64,000 nt of DNA from Polychytrium aggregatum. Its lineage: Eukaryota > Chytridiomycota > Chytridiomycetes > Polychytriales. Below, piece after piece: positions 55,601 through 64,000 of the stretch. Under the pieces are notes generated by a model. The model was not told where the DNA came from. It saw only the letters and a program-made list of their open reading frames with translations, and made no database searches. Both the position numbers and the translations under genes were made by a program. Each line of letters opens with the position of its first letter. Position 1 is the stretch's first letter. The stretch is from contig NW_026516205.1 of NCBI RefSeq assembly GCF_025602895.1, forward strand, positions 1,302,001-1,366,000, in the 5' to 3' direction.

Positions 55601-56399
55601 GGATATCGGCTAGCTGGGTCTTGGCAGGGGGACTAATGAAAATGGCTGTGCGTCGGCGGTATCGATCTAGTGGCTGCCGCGTAGCTACGACTATCATCCG
55701 GTTCTTGCCTCTCCTGAAGCTGGACAGGATGTCGCCGACAATACCCACGATCCGCCTCTGGAGTCGGTTGAAGGCGCTGCAGGAGAGTCACACTTGGCGC
55801 CGCCAGTGGCAAGTGCCAGCGGGAGTGCCGGCAGCAGCTCAGGTTCAGCGAGCACAAGCTTTCGATACGATCCTAAAGGCAAAGGGAAGCAGAGAATGCG
55901 AGACGAAGGCCACGGCCATCCGGTTCTCAAGAATGGCGATTGTGCCATTTGCTTCCGTAAGTAGCAGCATTGGGCTCAGCCGCATCAACGCACTACCCTG
56001 CCCGATCCGATGGAGCGGCGGCTCGCTCTGCACACTGGTCACTGCTAGGACAGTCTGAAGATTCCAAACTGATCCCTTGGATCCTCGTAATAGTCCCGGT
56101 GGACTACACGTCTTCTCCCGGCAAGCCTCTGTCGACACGGATGACCACGCGCCTCAACTACATGCTCACGCCATGCCATCACATTTACCACACGGACTGT
56201 CTCGAGCGATGGATGGAAGTCAAGCTGGAGGTAGGTCTTGCGGCAGATGAATGGGGACATCGATGTGGTTGCACTGATTCGCTCGTTGCGGCATCCTTGC
56301 ATTTCACAAGGTGAGAGGAAGGGATTTCATGCGGACTAAGCACTATTTCCCGCTCCGATGCAGTGCCCGGTGTGCAGAACTCCCCTTCCGCCGATTTGA
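52616..56399 (+). CDS. TUL1: Transmembrane RING E3 ubiquitin ligase, TUL1/DSC1 type
   Basis: Golgi membrane E3 ligase (Tul1 in yeast, Dsc1 in fission yeast) that ubiquitinates membrane proteins and, in the DSC complex, acts in sterol-regulated proteolysis. It is split into many exons. The first has a signal anchor (TIALLLTVFAILFFLDPSGK). A luminal domain follows, with FNFNDVGMLTYHL, GLEIFVYGLHFINEGAVYL and Asn-linked sites. Then come seven or so hydrophobic spans (for example VNYTIFATIVVLAELYL, MFLGLFVVYQF, GVSLLRLAIPLYAFGC). A Ser/Gly-rich cytosolic loop precedes a RING-H2: GDCAICF, then LTPCHHIYHTDCLERWM and CPVCRTPLPPI at the extreme C-terminus. All RING ligands are present. Confidence 0.9.
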
Positions 56400-57045
56400 G
56401 TCATTCAGCGCAGCCTTGGGCTCGGCTGAGACAGCCGCCCGAGCCGCGGGAACAGGCTCGACTCTCAGCATGGACTCATGATACCACTCGACTCTGCTAT
56501 CGACACGACTGGCCGACATGGCACTCCCCGACAAAGACAGCAGCGTCATTCTGGGACATCGCAGGCCGGCAGCCCGGAGACAGATCACCAGCGGCGATCC
56601 GCGACACACCCAGTATCCGAGCAGCCACAAGGGTGTGGAGATCAACGGGAGATCGAGACCGCTGTCCCGTGGCAGCGAGTGTGCAGCGTATGGACAGCAT
56701 CTCAACGATGCCCTGGACATTCCGTGGACAGCATCACGTCGAGTTCTCCGCACAGGCCAAATACATGAGCATCGTCGGCTGGTCGACTGAGCATGGTATC
56801 GTGTCCACAGTCTTTCCAGAGATGGCCGGCCAGTGAGTGGACACAGCCCAGGGTCATGGGTCCAGGCGCTCGCACATGGAAGGGCGGGTTTTTCCTGAAG
56901 CCCGGGTTCGTTTGGGGGGAGGCCGTGCTGGACTGATTCGCCGCCCAGGCTTTCGCAGGCTGATCGAGCTGCCTCTCCAAGATCTGCATCGCTCGCGCCC
57001 CATCCGATCCAAGCAGCATCTTCCGTATCCTCTCCTTCGACAGCC
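56400..57045. other. Intergenic region between TUL1 and 2,4-dienoyl-CoA reductase
   Basis: A 238-codon minus-strand frame crosses the whole stretch and both flanking exons, but it has no motif and is probably chance. It should hold the reductase promoter. Confidence 0.4.
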
Positions 57046-58911
57046 ATGACCACATCCATCTTTCAGGTACGATGCATCGGTACAACACTCGCTGTCCTGG
57101 CACACCCATAGCGATTTTTGTGGGGGAGGGGGTTTGACTCGGATCCGATCCCTGACTCCCCGACGACAGAACGACATATTCAAGGGCAAGGTTGCTTTTG
57201 TGACCGGCGGCGGCTCCGGGATTTGCAAGGGCATGACTGAAGCCCTGATGAGGTGAGGCCAGCGTTGTTCAGTGCTGGCCGCATGAGCATTTTCCGGGAT
57301 GAAAACGACCGTCGTCCTTTACCCACGCTTCTCGAACCCGTCCGGTTCCTTCTCAGACACGGCGCAGACTCGGTCATTGTCAGCCGAACCCTCTCCAAGC
57401 TCGAGGTCGCTGCGAAAGAGCTCGCGGAGAGAACAGGTGAGCAGCCCAGCCCCAGAGTGTGGTCCAAAGAGCTATTTCTCAAGCAAGCCTGGAGCTGATG
57501 GGAGGGTTCGGCGTGTCGCCCGCATTCCCAAATCCCAGGCCGCCGCTGCCTTCCCTTGGCATGCGATGTACGCAACTACGCCGATCTCGAGACGGCCTTC
57601 CGAAAGGCCCAGGAGCATTATGGACGGATCGACATTGTGATTTGCGGCGCGGCTGGCAACTTCCTTGCCTCGGCCGAGCGACTCTCGGCAAACGGATTCA
57701 AGGTCGGTATCGGGTATCGGTCGAGACGTTGAAGTCAATCGTGCTGGGTGCTGGGGAGGGTGATTGGAACTAGCACTCAGCAGGCCACATGGGACTTGCT
57801 CGACGAGTTTGCAGACAGCTGTGTGTGCTTACTGATCTTCTCGCCGCATACTCGTGCGATCGGCTGCTGCCGCCATCAGACTGTCATGGAGATCGACACC
57901 ATCGGCACATTCAACACTTGCAAGGCTGCGCTGCCGCATCTGAAGCAGACCAAGGGATGCATCATCAGCGTCAGCGCCACCTTTCACTACGTCGGCTCCC
58001 CTTTGCAGGCAAGTTGGAGGACGGCCTATTGGAGCATGTTTGGTGTTGGACGGGGCCCCACGGATGTGAGTCGAGGGATGCCGAGGTAATGACGATTCCG
58101 CCTTTTATTCACACTGGGCAGATCCACGCCGCCGCTGCAAAAGCTGGTGTCGATGCCATGACCAGGTGAGTCGAGCTGGTCTTCATTTGGTGGGGATGGA
58201 GCTGTTTCGAAACTGGACCATGATGCCCAGTTCGAATCAAGTTCAGATCACTCCGTTCAAGTGGGACCGGCTGCAATCAGCTCGCCGATCGGTGGATTAA
58301 GCTTCGGTTGTGCCGATATTTGACGCTCCTGATGCTCCTGCGGTGGTCTCCCAGAACACTGGCTGCCGAGTGGGGCGCCTATGGTATCCGGATCAATACC
58401 ATCACGCCCGGTGTAAGTATCCCAACAAGCAGGCCTGTTGGCAGCGCTCCGATGTTGCCGACTTTTTGGTCTTGCAACCGAGGCGATTGCCAGCGGTTTG
58501 CTTCATGGCTGCCCTCACCAGCAAGCCATCCCGCTCCGCTCTGCTTCTCGACCACGCCGACTCACTACTCTGTCCGATCACTTGGTGTTTCTTATGGCGG
58601 CGGCGATGGGTCCATGGATACTCACCGTTTGGACGCTACCGTCGCTTGGGACTCGTTGGGAACGCAAGCCCATCGCCGGCACCACTGGCATGGAGAAGCT
58701 GACGACCAAGGACACTGTCGACTTGGTCGAGTCCGTAGTGCCCTTGAAGACCTGGGGCCAGATCAGAGACATTGAGTACGCCACGCTCTTCCTGGCCCAT
58801 CCCGAGAGCGCCCGGTTCATCAGCGGTGCCGTTCTGGTTGTCGACGGTGGCCAGTGGCTCGTGAGCGGTGGCGGGATTGTGCCCGAGTCGCAGTGGAGAG
58901 GCAAGTTGTAG
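57046..58911 (+). CDS. SPS19: Peroxisomal 2,4-dienoyl-CoA reductase
   Basis: NADPH-dependent SDR that reduces 2,4-dienoyl-CoA during beta-oxidation of unsaturated fatty acids. Exon 1 is only 21 coding bases (MTTSIFQ; 57046-57066). The second exon reads NDIFKGKVAFVTGGGSGICK, the cofactor loop. Then come RHGADSVIVSRTLSKLEVAA, the acidic-Asn segment NYADLETAFRKAQEHYGRID with ICGAAGNFL, and EIDTIGTFNTCKAALPHL. ISVSATFHYVGSPLQ and HAAAAKAGVDAMTR carry the family's active-site region, with Lys in place and no Tyr as in other dienoyl reductases. LAAEWGAYGIRINTITPG and a C-terminal exon follow, ending WRGKL. The final GKL resembles a weak PTS1 peroxisomal signal. DECR2 is the animal name. Confidence 0.88.
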
Positions 58912-59269
58912 CCGACTTTCCACCCGCCCCAACTTGGCGGAGTTGGAGAAATGGGGCATGGTCCTGCTTGGTGCACCATGAACTTGCGGAGATTGCCGGT
59001 GCACTCGACCAACGACGGTCTATAAACGCTTGGTTGTCCATCCAATCCGCTTTGTCTGCAATCAACTCGCACACCGGAGTGACGGACACCGACGAAGGGG
59101 AATATGAAGGAGTCGAGAACGCGAGCGCCCCCTGAGACTTTATTTCGCTTTTTTTTTTTTTTGGTTCTTCGGGTTTCATGATGGAGAAATGAGTATGAAG
59201 TGTAACTAGAGGGAAAGGGCGGGGACTGGGTGGCTGTTTCTCCGCAGCAGACGCGATTTTTACTTCTCG
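58912..59269. other. Convergent intergenic region, reductase and ERV14
   Basis: About 360 bases with a T-rich run (59148-59161). No gene is seen; both 3' ends should lie here. Confidence 0.5.
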
Positions 59270-60511
59270 AGGAGACCGACGATCATTCGGTACAGATCTG
59301 AGGGAGCGAGACGGAGCATGTGGTTGTTGAGCGGTGTCGTCAGTACGAGCAGCATTGTTTGGATGAGCAGCATCGTTCGAAAGAGTGGGTCGTTCATTCG
59401 GATGCCATCATCGGTTTGATTGTCGAAATGGCGAGAATGCAGGCGACGGCGCAATTTGCATGCTGTTAGGGTGGCCACCACGGATGCTGGCGACACGATG
59501 ACCGCTGAGGGTGACAGTCGGTGCATGCTCTTGGCAAGGCACTGGCCGCTACAAGACAAGAAGAGCCAGACAGGCAGCACTCACAGTAGAAGAAGCAAAT
59601 CAGGTAGAATCCCAGCTTGATGAAGCACTCCTTCTTATGAGATCCGAGGGTTCTGAAGATTTCGGTGGCATCGTACATGTGCTTATTATCCATGATCCTT
59701 TGGGAAAGCAGGGTGGCAAAGCCACAGAGAATGTTAGTCATGCACTTGTGACGGGGCATATGCTCGTGATGGACATGCGCTTGCGATGGATCCACGACTG
59801 CTGCGGCTTGCACTAGAGATCCCGATCAGATCCTCAACAGCCCGGTATTTGGTCGTCCCGACATAATAGAGAGACCGTGGGCGATCGGGACTGACGACCG
59901 CCAGGGACTGATGCGATTCGACATACTTTTTGATGTGCCAGCCTAGCAGGGGGGCGTTGATGATCAGCGCAACAAAGCTCAGGTTGAGAAGGAACATGAG
60001 ACACAAGAATCCGTGGGCGAGCATTTCGGGCAGGACGAACTAAAGAAGGAGCCGGTTGGATGGATGAGTGCAGCTGTCGCGATCGACTCTGGTGCGTGGA
60101 CATGTGCAGCCAGATGGATCGAAGATAGTACCTGGTTGAGCTTGTTGCAAAGGTCTATCGGGTTGATGTAATCGACTTCGAGATCAGAGAACATGATGAT
60201 CTGGGAGAGAAGAGACGGTCAGGAGAGATGACGCAGCCGATGTCAGAAGGCCGGGCCGGTCTGCGCCGTACGAATCGATTGCAGCAGAGGCAATATGGAA
60301 CCAAGTAGCTGCCACAGAGACAGAGAGGCAGTCCAGCCAGCCAGCCAGAGACTGAGGGGCTGGCTACAGGCAGGAGGGGGGGGGACGATTTGCGGGGTCT
60401 TGGCGCAAGACTCGGGGGCGATCGATCGGCTGCTCCTTCGACCGAATCCACTTACAAAGAAGACCATAGAGAACAAGAGGACGGCTGCCATGACGACAGC
60501 AAACAGGAAAA
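59270..60511 (-). CDS. ERV14: ERV14/cornichon ER cargo receptor
   Basis: Membrane cargo receptor that loads proteins into COPII vesicles. The exon at about 60511-60455 encodes TM1 (FLFLFAVVMAAVLLFSMVFF). The next (about 60200-60132) gives IIMFSDLEVDYINPIDLCNKLN, the family signature. The exon at about 60040-59930 has FVLPEMLAHGFLCLMFLLNL and PLLGWHIKK, with a GTATGT donor. The next exon (about 59698-59583) reads MDNKHMYDATEIFRTLG and ECFIKLGFYLICFFY. The last gives LYRMIVGLLEK and a stop at 59270. The order and spacing match yeast Erv14. The first few residues are missing: no ATG precedes TM1 in frame before a splice acceptor, so a small upstream exon or use of the internal Met (about 60485) is likely. 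Confidence 0.88.
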
Positions 60512-60529
60512 GAAACTGGGTAGCCACAG

Positions 60530-61888
60530 GTTACGATGCGGTACGATGAGCCACCGGAAGCAGATGGGTTAGTGTCGACGACAGGGGTGGGGTGGATCGA
60601 CTGTGCCGGCTCTGAGAAGGGGAAGGCGGGATCCTCCAAGTGATGGTCCTGGTTTCAGAGTCGATGCCAGCCGAGGATCGCAGAGGGCCATGCTTTGAAG
60701 CATTCATTCGCACTCGACATCGACGGATGGAGAGCAAGGTGAACAGGGGGGCGATTACGCAGGCCCTCAGTGAGGGGGGTGTGTCTCAACATACCGCTTC
60801 GCCGTTCATGATTGTGGAGATGGACGATGGCGAGGGAGACGGACGATGGGACGGCGCAACCAGCGAGGGGGTATTGACAACTGCGGCTTTGATGAGATTC
60901 GAGAGATGGTCCAGGCGGAGACGGTGGCGGTCTGCAGGCCTGCAAATGCACACAGGGGATGTCGGGCAGCCGGCGATGGACAGATGGGGGACGAGAGAGC
61001 AAGGCCAGAAGATCGCTTTTTGGGCCACCCAAGCCGACGCGAGGGGCGAGGATGATGTGGAGCGAGGAGGCAACGGGGAGGCGAGGAGGGGAGAGAGAGA
61101 TGGGATGTGAGCGTCTGAGCCGTGCGAGATGCGGCCGAGATGCAGCCGAGATGCCGCGGGGACGGGGCGAGGACCGGGCGAGAACTGACACGTTCGTTTG
61201 CAAGGGGGGCTCTGTCGAGCGGCAAACGAGCACACTGGGCTGCCGCCTGGGGGCATTGGGCGAAGCGCAGGACGAGGTTGAGGCCGACAAGAGAGTAAAG
61301 TCGGCGGAAAGGAGCACAAAGGGCTGGGACGCATTGTGCACGGATCCGCCGAGACGCAATGGCTGGGCTTCATGGGTCCGCACACAACCAGGAGGATCCA
61401 TAGGCCGCACGCATCGAGCAAGCAACTACCTTGGATGCAGCAACAGCAGCTGGGTGTGGATATCGAGTAGTTACGATGACAGCCCGGCCGTGCAGGCGAG
61501 TTGATGGGGAGTCGAAAGATGAGATGCCGCAGATGGCAAGAATGTTTTGCCAAGACAAACGGGTCAAGCCGAGGGCGAGGCCGTGCTCGGTCGCCTCACA
61601 GCATCGGCTCTGCAAGAAGGCACAATACGGCTGCGTTCTCGGGTGGGGTTCGCAGCAGATGACGGAAGAGCGCCATGTCCAACCGATGGACGTCACCACG
61701 CTCTGACGCTCGCTGTGTTTGTCTGCCGTCCATCGATACAGATCGAGGTGCTGATTGGGAAAGGGAAAGAGCAAGGACGCAAGATGCAGCAACATATCTG
61801 ATTGCATGGCCAACACACAGCAGACGCAGTCGTTATTGAATCGGGGGAGGAGGCTGCAAATGTCCCACTGGCCGCGGTCATATCGCAT
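60530..61888. other. Intergenic region with strand-asymmetric purine-rich sequence
   Basis: The plus strand is strongly G/A-rich at about 60800-61150. Frames up to 256 codons on the minus strand reflect this composition bias (Pro/Ser/Arg-rich) and match nothing known. It includes the ERV14 promoter, perhaps its first exon, and the phosphatase 3' end. Confidence 0.45.
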
Positions 61889-63705
61889 TCAGTGGTTGTT
61901 CAGATCGGCCAGCTTCTCGATGTAATAGTCAGGTTGGATGGCCGACTTTTCGAGCTGGTCGTGAGAAGTCACTCCTGCGGAAGTGTAATCGGCAGATTGG
62001 CAGATCAGTCAGAGCCACAGTCTCCTCTCGGCGCTGTGCATCCCTCCGGACGAATCGGATAGCCGTACCCGTCATGACCAGGAGGGTCTTGAGATTGCCG
62101 GACTGCCCAAAGAGGATGTCGGTGTCCAATCTGTCGATGCAAGCCGAAAGGTTAGTTCCAGAGTGCAACAACAGCAGCAGCAACAGCAATCCATCAGCAA
62201 TCCAGCAGCAATCCAGCAGCAATCCAGCAGCAATCCATCAGCAACGGCAAGGCATCTGCTTGTATCATGCATCCACATCACCGACCTGTCGCCGACCATG
62301 CATGTTCGGTCTCGGTCGAGGTGGTATTTGGCCACGATCACATCCAGCATAGTCTTCTCGGGCTTGCCGAGCACCGTCGGCTTGCGCTGGAGTGGGGCCG
62401 AGAGAGCCGAGAGCAAAGCGCCCGTTCCTGTGGCATGATGGGATGGACCAAATTCCCAAACACAACCAGACAATAGCGTCAGCTGCGGCTCCATCGAGCA
62501 AGCGAGTTTGGCTTGATTTCGCCCTCTTGAGAATCGATGGTCGGCATGGGCTCTTCTCCCGCAATGCAATCGCACACAAGCAATCGCACATGCATCCCAC
62601 ACATGCAGTTGCACGCCGTCCTCACCAGGGTAGACCGTTCCGCCAGCAGGGAAGGTCAGATCGCTGTTGGTGGCCAGGAAGTGGCACTCGGGGTTGTGGT
62701 GCAGATAGGTGAAGGCCTTGGCCAGCTTCTTGTAGTTGATGTTCAGATCAAAACCAAAGAGCACAGCGCCGACGTCGGGATCGTTCTTGACGGTGCCCAT
62801 CTCGCTCATTTCCTTGAGGTTATCGTTATCCTCCTGGTTCCCAGAATGCATCCACACGGGGCAAATCGCATCCGATCGTATCCGTACGAATGAACCGGGT
62901 GAGAAATCGGTCATTGCTGGACAAGATCAGCTTGATCTCTATGGCCGAGAGGACGATCTACCATCGCCTCGGCTCTCCCAGCTCCAGTCAGCACCAGTCC
63001 ATGACAGTGGCCAACGTACATCGACGCCGCAGTAGTTGATGCCTTCGGAAGCCAGCTCCTCCGCGATGCCGCTCATGCCGCAGACATAGACCTTCTTGTC
63101 CTTGGGGAACTTGAGGATCTGCGAAACGTAGCAAGCGGCAGCGTAGGCCGACCCAAAGATTTCGTCCTGGCAGCCAGAGTCCATTCATCGCGACGGCAGC
63201 CGTCAGCGTCAGCGCCAAGGGCGAAAGGAAGAATACAGCACCCAAGACGGGATCGGCCCGGTCCGGCGTAGATGGATCCGCAGAGGACTGTGCCCTACCT
63301 CGGAGGCCTCGATTCCGAGCTTGGTGAACTTTTTGAGATACGACTTTCTCGAGTTGGTGGAGTTGTTGGTGACGAAGAGCAGTCGCTTGCCCTTGGATCG
63401 GAGGAGAGCAAGCAGCTCTCTGATGCCGTCGAGAACATGGGTGCCGTGCCAGATGACACCTACAAGAGAGGAGCGAGGCACTGATGAGCCCCGGCGGCTG
63501 CATTGGGCAGGGATGCATGCGGGTTGCTGCTCGCTGCCACAGGTATCGGTCCCCAGACCGTTCTGGGAGGAGCAACAGATCAAATCGAGGCGCCGCGAGG
63601 CCCAGACGACAATGGCACCAAGCGCTCCGCACCGTCGCAATCCAAAAGGAAGGTGTCGATCGAATCGATGAACTGGGCGTAGTTCTCTTGCTCCAGGAAC
63701 GGCAT
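61889..63705 (-). CDS. PHO13: Phosphoglycolate/4-nitrophenyl phosphatase, HAD family
   Basis: HAD-superfamily phosphatase of the PHO13/PGP group, which clears 2-phosphoglycolate and related toxic side-products. Seven exons. Exon 1 (63705 to about 63635) encodes MPFLEQENYAQFIDSIDTFL and the nucleophile motif LLDCDG, split by an intron before VIWHG. Exon 2 (63459-63299) has LLFVTNNSTNSRKSYLKKF (motif II). Exon 3 (about 63170-63020) has KKVYVCGMSGIAEEL. Exon 4 (about 62840-62625) has DPDVGAVLFGFDLNINYKKL and FLATNSDLTFP. Exon 5 (about 62440-62297) has GKPEKTMLDVIVAKY (motif III Lys). Exons 5-6 join as MVGDRLDTDI (motif IV). The last gives DYYIEKLADLNNH. All catalytic motifs are intact. The type-C2 cap sits between motifs II and III. 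Confidence 0.93.
62165..62245. repeat. 11-base CAGCAATCCAG repeat in phosphatase intron
   Basis: CAG/CAA-rich sequence followed by about five copies of CAGCAATCCAG/T lies in the intron between the exons at about 62297 and 62133. Confidence 0.85.
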
Positions 63706-64000
63706 GGCGACGAGGACGGAAGATAGAGAGAACGAGGCTTGGGATCTGCCCTGTCGCAGTCAACGCCGATGGCCGTGGCGATGGTCGTGGCGCTGCGATT
63801 GCTGCGGGTCGGCGCCTGGCAACAAGCAGTTGAGGCTTGCGGCCCGGGCGGCCTGCCATCTCATCCAAGTGATCTCACCCAAGTGTCTCGCTCATGCAAA
63901 GGAACTGGAAAGGAGATGGACAGATGTATTGATTCAACAGACAAAGCGACAAGAACAGTGATGGGGGATATGGCACAAGGAGAGCATGGAGATCTACCGA

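Noticed and set aside
56343-57059. 238-codon minus-strand frame between TUL1 and the reductase
   Set aside because: It overlaps the last exon of TUL1 and exon 1 of the reductase on the opposite strand and has no recognisable domain.

Overview
This window looks like nuclear DNA of an intron-rich, GC-rich fungus, probably an early-diverging zoosporic (chytrid-type) lineage. Conserved eukaryotic genes are split by many short GT-AG introns. TATA boxes lie near some genes. An ATG16 with a C-terminal WD40 propeller, a class C GPCR and a family of tyrosine-kinase-like (TKL) protein kinases all fit an early-diverging fungus better than Dikarya. The lineage assignment is inference. Splice sites were read by eye, so most exon limits are approximate; RPN11 and HSP20 were resolved to the base.

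Layout. 0.2-7.5 kb: divergent KGD2 (2-oxoglutarate dehydrogenase E2) and ATG16. 7.5-9.3 kb: no protein gene, but a tRNA-Thr beside a tRNA-like relic. 9.3-15.3 kb: a helical-bundle/kinase/Sel1 protein, a novel repeat-bearing membrane protein and a kynurenine-formamidase-like hydrolase, all on +. 15.6-25.7 kb, minus strand: mitochondrial IF-2, a small heat-shock protein with a heat-shock element, and a large kinase/NLR-like/WD40 fusion. 26.5-33.6 kb, plus strand: a cytochrome P450, tRNA-dihydrouridine synthase DUS2 and a membrane SH3 protein. 34.6-35.5 kb: an unrecognised minus-strand gene. 36.8-42.3 kb: divergent RPN11 (proteasome deubiquitinase) and ESA1 (MYST acetyltransferase). 42.5-47.5 kb: a class C GPCR with a C-terminal PH-like domain. 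48-49.7 kb: an SDR-family reductase. 50-56.4 kb: divergent ZFPL1-like and TUL1/DSC1-like genes. 57-58.9 kb: peroxisomal 2,4-dienoyl-CoA reductase. 59.3-63.7 kb: ERV14/cornichon and a phosphoglycolate/4-nitrophenyl phosphatase on the minus strand.

Most genes are unrelated housekeeping functions. The exceptional content is a pair of paralogous TKL kinases about 11 kb apart. One kinase domain is fused to an N-terminal MLKL/HeLo-type helical bundle plus Sel1 repeats. The other sits where the NACHT NTPase would be in an NLR-like protein that keeps the post-NACHT helical region and WD40 repeats. Together they suggest a lineage-specific family of receptor/effector kinases built by domain shuffling, possibly for stress or non-self signalling. 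A second recurring feature is short tandem repeats inside introns of otherwise conserved genes.
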